The notes below the pieces were generated by a model, which did no database searches, was not told the origin of the DNA, and saw only the letters and a program-made list of their open reading frames with translations. A program made the position numbers and the translations under genes. From assembly GCA_944321825.1 (NCBI GenBank), contig CALUMU010000004.1, forward strand, positions 124,001 through 188,000: DNA of 64,000 nucleotides, read 5' to 3'. Shown here in pieces: positions 18,638-26,020 of the stretch. The stretch is from Candidatus Amulumruptor caecigallinarius. GTDB lineage: Bacteria > Bacteroidota > Bacteroidia > Bacteroidales > Muribaculaceae. Positions within the stretch are counted from its first letter, which is position 1, and each line of letters begins with the position of its first letter.

Positions 18638-20014
18638 ATGACAAAAATGAAAGCGATTAAAAACAGCATATTCGTACTCCTCGCCCTCCTCCTTTCGACA
18701 GGGGTTGCCGGCTGCGACGATGACAATGCTTCTAATCTTAGATTGGACGGCGAAACGTTCATAAACTCGCTCCGTCTGGACGAGTACGATGCAGAGATAG
18801 ACAACATTGCCAAGACAGTCAAGGTTGGTGTGCCGTATGGCTACGATGCATCGGCGATGAAACTCACATCGATAGCCGTCAGTGCAGGGGCTGTAGCAGA
18901 TGTTTATCCCGGAGAAATAATAGACTGCACTGTGCCGCGCAGTATCCGTGTAACCAATGGCGATGTATATACAGATTACACCATGACTGTAGCCCATGAC
19001 AATGTAGTGTTTCAGTCGTTTACTCTTGACAACAAGTATCAGGGTACTATCGACAATGAAGCCCGTACGATTCTCGTGTTCGTTCCGCTTGAAGCAGATG
19101 TGACATCGATGCTTGCCACATATACTGTCAACGAAGGCACTACCGTGACCCCTGAGTCTGGTTCAACCCTTGATTTCTCCAACCCGGTAACGTTCACAGC
19201 TACATATCGTTCGGCGGTCATCGACTACACGGTGGCGGTTGTAAAGGACGACATGTCGCAGGAACCAAAAGCGTTTATAGGCTTTGAGTCTTCTATCGAC
19301 AAACTCGGGGCAGAAGCCCGCGCCGCTGCTGAGTGGATGCTCGCCAATGTCCCCAACACTACTTATGTCGGTCTGCCTGAAGTGCTTTCGGGTAGCGTCA
19401 AGCTCAGCCAGTTCAAGATGATATGGTGTCACTTCGATTGGCTTGACTGGCCCAGCCTTATGTGGGATACACGTGATATATTCAACGACTACTACATAAA
19501 GGGAGGCAATATCCTTGCATCGCGTGACGGTGCCCGTTATATCAATGATGTGTGGCGTATCACTCTTGACCAGCAGAGTCCTAACAATATGTTTGGTGGC
19601 GAAACAGCCGAAACGCTTGACGCAGACCTCGGCTTTGTCATCGCCGGACACGAAGGCCATGCAATTTATGACAACCTTCCTGTGGACGGTACCCGCATAG
19701 TCATGGTGAGCGCGGGTTGCAGCAATACAAACCGTACTCTGCAATGGGGTGTCGACTGGGATCCGTACTTCTCGATGCAAGGTTGGGAAGAACGCACCGG
19801 GGCAAGAGCCTTGGCATCTGATGACAGCGGAGACCCCAACCGCGTGACCATCGCGGAAATACCCTCCAGAGAGGTGCTAAAGGGTTATCAGAGCGGTGTG
19901 GTAATCACTGTCGGGACTCCTGCATACGAGTGGCATCAGTCGACAGGTGAGAATGCCTATAGAGCTACTATGGAGCAGTTTACCAAAAACGCTATAAATT
20001 ATCTGTGTAAGTAA
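18638..20014 (+). CDS. surface glycan-binding lipoprotein with DUF4960 (fructan-locus SusE-position protein)
   Basis: 458 aa. Lipobox GVAGC near residue 26. Two Ig-like/DUF5018-like beta repeats (about 30-200, each containing an IDNxAKTVKV or IDNEARTILV strand) precede a C-terminal domain (about 210-458) starting KAFIGFESSIDKLGAEARAAAEWML that I recognise as DUF4960. That architecture is known from the surface glycan-binding protein in Bacteroides levan and inulin loci, encoded between susD and a surface GH32, as here. It should capture the polysaccharide at the cell surface. Family recognition is from memory of sequence style; direct fructan binding is inferred. Confidence 0.78.
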   Translation: MTKMKAIKNSIFVLLALLLSTGVAGCDDDNASNLRLDGETFINSLRLDEYDAEIDNIAKTVKVGVPYGYDASAMKLTSIAVSAGAVADVYPGEIIDCTVPRSIRVTNGDVYTDYTMTVAHDNVVFQSFTLDNKYQGTIDNEARTILVFVPLEADVTSMLATYTVNEGTTVTPESGSTLDFSNPVTFTATYRSAVIDYTVAVVKDDMSQEPKAFIGFESSIDKLGAEARAAAEWMLANVPNTTYVGLPEVLSGSVKLSQFKMIWCHFDWLDWPSLMWDTRDIFNDYYIKGGNILASRDGARYINDVWRITLDQQSPNNMFGGETAETLDADLGFVIAGHEGHAIYDNLPVDGTRIVMVSAGCSNTNRTLQWGVDWDPYFSMQGWEERTGARALASDDSGDPNRVTIAEIPSREVLKGYQSGVVITVGTPAYEWHQSTGENAYRATMEQFTKNAINYLCK

Positions 20015-20031
20015 TAAAACAAAGATACATC

Positions 20032-21606
20032 ATGGAAACCAAACATATGAAATTATTGTCAATGATAGCTGCCGCCGCATCGCTGTGTTCATGCAGCGAT
20101 GGCGATGACCCGGTCCTCACTCAAAAGGATTGGAGCACTACCGAGTTTTTCTCTCCGACCGACGAGGCTTCGCCGACCACTTTCTATAAGCCGTCAGTGG
20201 GATATGTCGCCGACCCGATGCCGTTTTACGACCCGGTAGCAAAGAATTTCAAGATAATGTACCTTCAGGAATACCGTCCTAATCAGGCCGGGACCTACCA
20301 TCCGTTTTGGTGCGTGGAGACCTCCGATGCGGCTAACTATGTGTCATTGGGGGAACTCATCCCGACCGGCGGACTATATGAGCAGGATGCAGCCCTCGGC
20401 ACCGGTTCTGTGTTTTACAACGAAGCAGACCAGACCTATTACACATTTTACACAGGTCACGCCTATCATTCCGATGTTACGGGATATGGCGAGGCTGTGA
20501 TGATGGCTACATCTAAGGATTTCAAGACATGGGTCAAAGACCGCTCTTTCTTTATAAAAGGGGAGGATGTCTACAGCAAGTCGGATTTCCGCGACCCGAT
20601 GGTGTTCAGAGGTGACGACAACCGCTTCCACATGGTCGTTTCCACACGAAAAGGTGGCAAAGGCGTGTTGGCGGAATATGTGTCGGACGACCTCCGCAAC
20701 TGGACATCGGCTGGAGAGTTTATGACTATGATGTGGGACAGGTTCTATGAATGTCCGGATGTGTTCAAGATGGGCGATTACTGGTATCTTGTGTATTCCG
20801 AAATGCACGATGCCATCCGCAAGGTCCAGTATTTCAAGGGACGTACTCTTGACGAATTGAAGGCCTGTACCGCCAACGATGCCGGTCTGTGGCCCGACAG
20901 TCACGAAGGATTCCTTGACAGCCGTGGACTCTATGCGGCAAAAACTGCCTCCGACGGTACAGACCGTTACATATGGGGCTGGTGCGGAACACGTGCCGGC
21001 AACGACAATACTTCGTCTATCGAGTGGGCTGGTTCGCTTGTCGCACATCGTCTGATACAACATGCCGACGGTACGCTCACTCTGGGCGAGGTCCCTGCAT
21101 TGGCCGGCAAGTATAATCAACGTCAGAGTGTGACTGTCACGTCTACCGAGGGTAATGTGACCTGGTCGGACGGCAATTTCAGCCTTGACGGCGATGCTGC
21201 CGTAATTTTCTCCCGTTTGGGTAAACATAACCGTATCAGCTTCACTGTGACGACATCAGGCGATTCTGACCGTTTCGGATTCTCATTCGGACGTGGCAGT
21301 GACAGCGAAAAGTATTATAGTCTGATTGTTAATCCTGAAGGCGACGCTCTCCGCAAAATCAATTTTGAAGAGGAGGGCATAGCAGGGACCGGTTTTCTCG
21401 GCAATAATGACGGTTATGTGTTCAATCGTCCTGACGACAACGTATATGACGTGACTATCGTGACGGACAACTCCGTGTGCGTTGTATATATCAATGATGT
21501 GGCTAATTACACTAACCGTATCTATGGTATGTCGCAAAACTGTTGGTCGCTCAATTCCTACGGAGGAAATATCAGGATCGACAATCTTGAAATAACGCAA
21601 TATTAA
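20032..21606 (+). CDS. GH32 glycoside hydrolase, surface lipoprotein (levanase/fructanase type)
   Basis: 524 aa. Lipobox with lipidated Cys21 (SLCSC). Five-bladed propeller of GH32 (about 50-370) with the three acidic motifs: VGYVADPMPFYD (nucleophile D61; the usual NDPNG is modified), FRDPM (transition-state stabiliser D188) and YECPD (acid/base E240). A C-terminal beta-sandwich (about 375-524) follows. The modified first motif and the surface lipoprotein form resemble the endo-acting levanase of Bacteroides fructan loci rather than exo-fructosidases. The gene sits 17 bp after the DUF4960 gene, last of the tight susCD-binding-enzyme cluster. Endo-levanase is the favoured but unproved activity. 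Confidence 0.85.
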   Translation: METKHMKLLSMIAAAASLCSCSDGDDPVLTQKDWSTTEFFSPTDEASPTTFYKPSVGYVADPMPFYDPVAKNFKIMYLQEYRPNQAGTYHPFWCVETSDAANYVSLGELIPTGGLYEQDAALGTGSVFYNEADQTYYTFYTGHAYHSDVTGYGEAVMMATSKDFKTWVKDRSFFIKGEDVYSKSDFRDPMVFRGDDNRFHMVVSTRKGGKGVLAEYVSDDLRNWTSAGEFMTMMWDRFYECPDVFKMGDYWYLVYSEMHDAIRKVQYFKGRTLDELKACTANDAGLWPDSHEGFLDSRGLYAAKTASDGTDRYIWGWCGTRAGNDNTSSIEWAGSLVAHRLIQHADGTLTLGEVPALAGKYNQRQSVTVTSTEGNVTWSDGNFSLDGDAAVIFSRLGKHNRISFTVTTSGDSDRFGFSFGRGSDSEKYYSLIVNPEGDALRKINFEEEGIAGTGFLGNNDGYVFNRPDDNVYDVTIVTDNSVCVVYINDVANYTNRIYGMSQNCWSLNSYGGNIRIDNLEITQY

Positions 21607-21625
21607 ACCACAACATTATTTATCC

Positions 21626-21654
21626 AAGCACCTCGGCTTCTGACCGAGGTGCTT
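21626..21654. terminator. intercistronic hairpin in the fructan operon
   Basis: Perfect 11-bp arms AAGCACCTCGG and CCGAGGTGCTT with a 7-nt loop between the GH32 gene and the next gene. No U-tract follows on the plus strand, so it is more likely an mRNA-processing or stability hairpin, or a partial attenuator, than a full terminator. Confidence 0.6.
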
Positions 21655-21675
21655 ACAAAAAAAACACCTTGTCTT

Positions 21676-22581
21676 ATGAATCGAATTTTACTATCAGCTC
21701 TGGCTGTAGCAGCCGGAGCAGGCACGATGTGTGCCGAAAATCTGTTCACGGGTAATCAGGAGGTGACATGGGAAAACACACTCTCTATCGAGGCGGAAAA
21801 ATTCGCATCTGCCGCAGTCGGCGACGAGCTTGTTGTTACAATCGCCGAAGGTGCTACAGATGTGATGGAGCTTAAGGCCGACGGGCAGTGGCTTCCCGGT
21901 ACAATCCTTATCCGTCTTGACGGAAAAACTGAAGTGAAAGCCTATCTGACCGATGGGATGCAGGCAGCCCTTAAGAAGTACGGTCTCGAACTTTGTGGAC
22001 CGTCGTTCACAGTCCAGTCTGTCGACCTTAATGCTTCCGACATGGCTGTACCTGACGGTGCGGTGTGGGCAGGTTTCTATTGGATTGACGGCGGCTGGAA
22101 CACCCTCGAACTCTACAAAACAGCGTTCACTGGCCAAAATCCCAAAAAGCTCATCATCAATTTCTCTGATGAAGCTGAAGGCTCGTCTTTTGAGCTTAAT
22201 GTGTTGACAGCATGGGATAACGATGATATGAAGCTGTCTTTGGCTGATAATGTGTCGATATCCGGCCGTCAGGCGGTTATCGACCTTGAAAAGCTGCCGG
22301 AGGGTCGTACTTTCGCTTCGTATTTCCCCGAAGGGACAAATGCCCTTATGATACAGGGACATGTCGAAGACGGTGCTTCTTTCAATATCACTTCGGTTGT
22401 AGTCGAGCCGTATGAACCGACATCAGCCATCGATGACGTAGCAGCCGATAGCGGTAATCTGGTCGATGTGTACTCTATCTTTGGCGTGAAAGTGCGGACT
22501 GCGGTAGATGCCCAGGATGCAACCGCAGGACTTGCCCCCGGTCTCTACATAGTCGGCAATAAGAAAGTGCTGGTAAAATAG
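21676..22581 (+). CDS. secreted protein of unknown function with Por-type (T9SS) C-terminal tail
   Basis: 301 aa from the ATG at 21676 (MNRILLSALAVAAGAGTMCAE, a signal peptide); the open frame begins 27 bp earlier at a GTG inside the hairpin, which is less likely. The body is all-beta in style, Trp- and acid-rich (AGFYWIDGGWNTLELY), without motifs I recognise. The C-terminus, DVYSIFGVKVRT then GLYIVGNKKVLVK, has the form of Por secretion system sorting tails. Being last in the fructan locus, a carbohydrate-binding role is possible but inferred only from context. No catalytic motif is seen. Confidence 0.72.
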   Translation: MNRILLSALAVAAGAGTMCAENLFTGNQEVTWENTLSIEAEKFASAAVGDELVVTIAEGATDVMELKADGQWLPGTILIRLDGKTEVKAYLTDGMQAALKKYGLELCGPSFTVQSVDLNASDMAVPDGAVWAGFYWIDGGWNTLELYKTAFTGQNPKKLIINFSDEAEGSSFELNVLTAWDNDDMKLSLADNVSISGRQAVIDLEKLPEGRTFASYFPEGTNALMIQGHVEDGASFNITSVVVEPYEPTSAIDDVAADSGNLVDVYSIFGVKVRTAVDAQDATAGLAPGLYIVGNKKVLVK

Positions 22582-22628
22582 TAAGTCGCAAAAATAGTGT
22601 ATATGAATCGTAGTTTATAAATATAATA

Positions 22629-22660
22629 AGTGAGTATTCAATTTAAAGTGAATACTCACT
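22629..22660. repeat. inverted repeat in the convergent intergenic region
   Basis: Perfect 12-bp arms AGTGAGTATTCA and TGAATACTCACT with an 8-nt loop, directly before the stronger terminator hairpin. It probably assists termination. Confidence 0.55.
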
Positions 22661-22678
22661 CAAGACTTACTATTATGT

Positions 22679-22720
22679 AGCGGCAGATGCTAATGTGATA
22701 TTAGCGTCTGCCGCTCTTAT
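22679..22720. terminator. bidirectional terminator between the fructan operon and its sensor gene
   Basis: 16-bp arms AGCGGCAGATGCTAAT and ATTAGCGTCTGCCGCT (one wobble pair), 5-nt loop, followed by CTTATTATAT on the plus strand. It separates the convergent 21676 and 22742 genes. Confidence 0.8.
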
Positions 22721-22741
22721 TATATTATTCAAAACCGCTTC

Positions 22742-25546
22742 TTACAGTTTTGAGGTTCGCCGCTGGGATTCAGAGGGCGATTCACCGAAATATTTCTTAT
22801 AGCACTTGGTGAAATAGGAATGTGATGTAAATCCCACAGCATAACTCACATCATTGACTGTGTCCTCGGTAGTTTTCAGCAGCGTGGCGGCTTTTTTCAG
22901 ACGTATGATACGCAGCAAGTCGGTAGGGGAGTAGTTCGTCAGGGATTTCAGCTTACGATATAGCTGGACACGGCTTACTCCCATCTCCTGGCCGATTTCG
23001 TCGATGTTAAGATCCGGATTTGACAGCTTGCGGTTGACAATCTCTACAAATCTGCTGAAAAACTTGCTGTCGATATCCTTAAAGTCTGTGCCGTGGGTCA
23101 GAGAATCTGAGGGTGTGGTGCTGTTGCGTACAGATACTGACATCTCGGTTTTGTTCGTGGCATAAAGGCGCTTCCTGTTCTCTATGAGAGAGTCTATACG
23201 GGCTAATAACACTGCTGAACTGAACGGTTTGGCCAGATAAGCGTCTGCTCCGCAATTATATCCGGCTACCCGCTGCTCATCCATGGCACATGCGGTCAGC
23301 ATCAACACCGGGATGTGTGAAGTCGTGATTTCCGACTTTAATCTCCGGCATGTTTCGAGTCCGTCTATCCCTGGCATCATCACGTCGCAGATAATCAGAT
23401 CCGGGACATACTTGGTGGCTAACTTTATACCCGTGGCCCCATTTGACGCTTGGATGACAGTGAATCTGTCAGATGTCAACGCTTTTATCAATGTGCATAT
23501 GTCGGCATTGTCGTCGATTATAAGGATGGTGCTGTCGGTTGTTGATGGAAGCTGAGGAGTGTCATCGATGTCGGCAAGTTCGGATGTGACATCCGCTTCA
23601 GGCAATGGGAGATGTGCGCTCGGCCGTTCCGTTTCCGTTATATGCCTTATAGGAATCTGCACTGTAAACGTTGCGCCTTTGCCTTCTTCGCTCTGTACAA
23701 ATATCGTTCCGCCATGCAGTTCGACGAAGGCTTTCGACAAGGCGAGTCCTATGCCTGAGCCTTGGGGATTGACCTTTTCGCTCTTGAAAAAACGCTCAAA
23801 GATCCGATGTATATCGTCCTTGTTTATGCCTTTGCCGTTGTCTGACACTGTCAGGTACACATTTGACTCGTCTTTATCGAGGGTGACAGATACAGTCCCG
23901 TTTGCAGGTGTGAATTTGAAAGCATTTGACAGCAGATTGAAAAGCACACGCTCTATCTTCTCCACATCGACGGCTATGTTGTATTCCGCTGCGGTAGAGG
24001 GAATGTCGACTTTGAATTTCAAGTGCCGTTTTATAGCCACTTCGTTAAAAGCTTCGGTCCAGTCTCTGATTTCGGAGGCGATGTTGACCTCGGAGAGGTT
24101 GATGTTGAGCCGGTCGGTCTCGTATTTCCTGAAGTCAAGAATCTGGTTGATCAGTCTCATCAGAATCTTGACATTTTTTTGTGCCAGTTTCATCAGTTTT
24201 GTCTGGGCTGGACTGAGATTGTCGGCAGATACCAATTGCTCTACAGGTTCGGCTATCAGTGTCAGCGGTGTCCGCAGGTCATGTGACACATTTGTGAAGA
24301 AAGTGAGCTTGGACTGCGTCGCTTGCTTGAGTCTGGTCAATATGTCGTTTATTTCATCGTGTTGCTTCTTTAGCTGCCGGTTTTGGCACTCGATTTTGTC
24401 GCGTTGCCTTAGCAGCTGCTGGTTCTGACGCTCTATGGCTTCCCTGTGCTGTTTGCCTGTCCAGAAACTGCGCAGGAGCAGAAATATGATTATAAACGAC
24501 AGGAACAGGATTATTACAACCCCTAAAAGGATTTGCTTTTGTGATGAATGTTGCTTCTGAAACAGCTCCAGCCTGTTTTTCAGTGACTCGATATTGTCGG
24601 TTTCTACTTTTAATGCTTCATATTGACGCAGCAATATCTCCGCATTTGACAGATCCACGGCTGTCCCTGTCGGTAGATAGATATCCTGCTGGTGCCTTGC
24701 ACGGTCGCCTTCAAGTACAGAGATTGCCGTATGGATGAGTTTACGCCCCTCGGTCGGATACATGAAAGTGGCATCTATTATGGAGTCTGCTACAGCCTGT
24801 ATGCCGATTGATGGCGATGCGTCGATGCCTATGATTTTGATGTCGTCGCGTCCGGCTTTACGTGTAGCATTTGCAGCACCTATGGCGAGCCTGTCATTAT
24901 GGGCATATATGACCGAAGTCTGTGGATAGATACGAAGTAATGAGTCGACTTGCCTTTCGGCTCCGTCAGCCGACCAGTCATGTACCATGCCGCTGGCCAA
25001 TAACCGCAACGGCGCGTGGGTCTCTACGTATTTATAGAATCCATTATGCCTTTCGGCTGCAGGGGATGTCTCCAAGTTTCCTTGTATTTCCAGAATCTTT
25101 GCCTCTTTGTCGATGGAGTTGACATACTCTGCCGCAGCGATGCCTATCTGGTAGTTGTCGGGACCCCAATACACGGTATAGTTGTCGCTGTCGACCCGGC
25201 GGTCGAATATGATGATAGGAATGTCGGCCTTATAGATGCTGTCGATGATCGGTGTAAGCGCTTCGGACTCGTTTGGTGCTGCGATTATAATGTCAAACTT
25301 GTTATGGGCGAAATAGCGCAGGTCGTCGATTTGCTTTTCGTTGCTGTCGTCGGCCGAGCGGATTTCGACATAGATGTCGTTGCGCAGCAGCGTTTCACGC
25401 ATGATTTCTTCGTTCATTTTGGCGCGCCAGTCATCCTGTGAGCACTGCGATACGCCGATGCGGTATTTCGGTTCGCTTTTACATCCTGTGACCAATGTCA
25501 AGGAAAGCAAAAGCAGCGATGGCAATAGATTCAGGGTTTTTTTCAT
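22742..25546 (-). CDS. hybrid two-component system sensor/regulator with periplasmic sugar-binding domain (fructan HTCS)
   Basis: 934 aa one-protein signalling system. Signal-anchor with VTGC at residues 19-22, then a type I periplasmic binding protein fold (about 28-310; PNESEALTPIID, IIIFDRRVDSDNY, YAHNDRLAIGAA). A membrane segment (about 338-360) and coiled coil precede the HisKA domain (SHDLRTPLTLI, H422), HATPase (NLLSNAFKFT, DNGKGI, GSGIGLAL), receiver (CDVMMPG, phospho-acceptor D721) and AraC-type HTH (about 830-934). HTCS with a sugar-binding-protein sensor, rather than the commoner propeller sensor, are known from the Bacteroides fructan locus, where fructose is the ligand. Its position beside GH32 and DUF4960 genes fits. 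It should activate the susC operon. Confidence 0.93.
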   Translation of the reverse strand: MKKTLNLLPSLLLLSLTLVTGCKSEPKYRIGVSQCSQDDWRAKMNEEIMRETLLRNDIYVEIRSADDSNEKQIDDLRYFAHNKFDIIIAAPNESEALTPIIDSIYKADIPIIIFDRRVDSDNYTVYWGPDNYQIGIAAAEYVNSIDKEAKILEIQGNLETSPAAERHNGFYKYVETHAPLRLLASGMVHDWSADGAERQVDSLLRIYPQTSVIYAHNDRLAIGAANATRKAGRDDIKIIGIDASPSIGIQAVADSIIDATFMYPTEGRKLIHTAISVLEGDRARHQQDIYLPTGTAVDLSNAEILLRQYEALKVETDNIESLKNRLELFQKQHSSQKQILLGVVIILFLSFIIIFLLLRSFWTGKQHREAIERQNQQLLRQRDKIECQNRQLKKQHDEINDILTRLKQATQSKLTFFTNVSHDLRTPLTLIAEPVEQLVSADNLSPAQTKLMKLAQKNVKILMRLINQILDFRKYETDRLNINLSEVNIASEIRDWTEAFNEVAIKRHLKFKVDIPSTAAEYNIAVDVEKIERVLFNLLSNAFKFTPANGTVSVTLDKDESNVYLTVSDNGKGINKDDIHRIFERFFKSEKVNPQGSGIGLALSKAFVELHGGTIFVQSEEGKGATFTVQIPIRHITETERPSAHLPLPEADVTSELADIDDTPQLPSTTDSTILIIDDNADICTLIKALTSDRFTVIQASNGATGIKLATKYVPDLIICDVMMPGIDGLETCRRLKSEITTSHIPVLMLTACAMDEQRVAGYNCGADAYLAKPFSSAVLLARIDSLIENRKRLYATNKTEMSVSVRNSTTPSDSLTHGTDFKDIDSKFFSRFVEIVNRKLSNPDLNIDEIGQEMGVSRVQLYRKLKSLTNYSPTDLLRIIRLKKAATLLKTTEDTVNDVSYAVGFTSHSYFTKCYKKYFGESPSESQRRTSKL

Positions 25547-25551
25547 GTCAC

Positions 25552-25559
25552 AAAGTTAC
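25552..25559 (-). promoter_or_regulatory. HTCS promoter -7 box, near-leaderless
   Basis: TAACTTTG on the minus strand ends only five bases before the HTCS ATG (25546), so the transcript would start at or next to the start codon. Confidence 0.5.
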
Positions 25560-25646
25560 TGAAAAATTATTCACGTAACGCCATGACACATATTTCCCTA
25601 TCATTGCAGGCTTACTATTACTTATGTAGCAAAAAATTATCATTTC

Positions 25647-25703
25647 TGAAATATTAATACAATATTTTGGAAATAATTATGAAATATCAGGGTGGTAGCT
25701 TTG
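25647..25703 (+). promoter_or_regulatory. conserved 41-bp element plus TAnnTTTG box, copy 1
   Basis: A 41-bp AT-rich block (25647-25687), with three direct repeats of the form GAAATA(T/A)T and a central CAATATTTTG, is 39/41 identical to the block at 49445-49485. Exactly 8 bp later comes a -7-like box TAGCTTTG (25696-25703), as in the other copy. No TTTG -33 box is present, so an activator site is likely. It drives the small ORF at 25743. Confidence 0.65.
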
Positions 25704-25742
25704 TAGTAGAGAAAATTACAACGTTACTAAAGATACTGCCGT

Positions 25743-25907
25743 ATGCTGCTACTGATATTGGCTTTCGCGTTCCTGTACCTGCTTGTGCTGGCATGGCTGT
25801 GGGCCTCTGACATGATGAGGTCGACAACTTCCATCAACAAGGGAGCGGCTGACCGTCGGCGACACCATGGGCCGCTGTCGCTGTCACCCCCATGGGGTTT
25901 CCGCTGA
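25743..25907 (+). CDS. small single-span membrane protein of a duplicated family, copy 1
   Basis: 54 aa. The first 21 residues (MLLLILAFAFLYLLVLAWLWA) form one hydrophobic helix, followed by SDMMRSTTSI, a basic stretch (DRRRHH) and the ending SPPWGFR. The DNA from TTCCTGTACC through GAGGTCGAC is nearly identical to the reading frame at 49398-49171, and the upstream element is shared too. The gene lies divergently from the fructan HTCS. I do not recognise the family. Possibilities are a small membrane regulator, a hydrophobic toxin-like peptide, or a transcript whose DNA or RNA structure matters more than the peptide. Confidence 0.55.
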   Translation: MLLLILAFAFLYLLVLAWLWASDMMRSTTSINKGAADRRRHHGPLSLSPPWGFR

Positions 25908-26020
25908 CAGCATCATCGGCAGCTGGTATGCCAAAAGCCTGACAGCCTCTTGACCTTAACCCAACACGGTTTTCAAAACACGGTTTGCGCTGCTGACCGC
26001 ATGTTGCTGGTGTGCATGGG

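Noticed and set aside
21628-21660. Full rho-independent terminator ending the fructan operon before the 21676 gene
   Set aside because: The hairpin is strong but is followed by A-rich sequence, not Ts, on the plus strand; kept as an intercistronic hairpin.
25908-26020. Second small ORF or terminator after copy 1 of the small membrane protein
   Set aside because: Only a short direct repeat (AACACGGTTT twice) was seen; no hairpin with a U-tract and no convincing frame.
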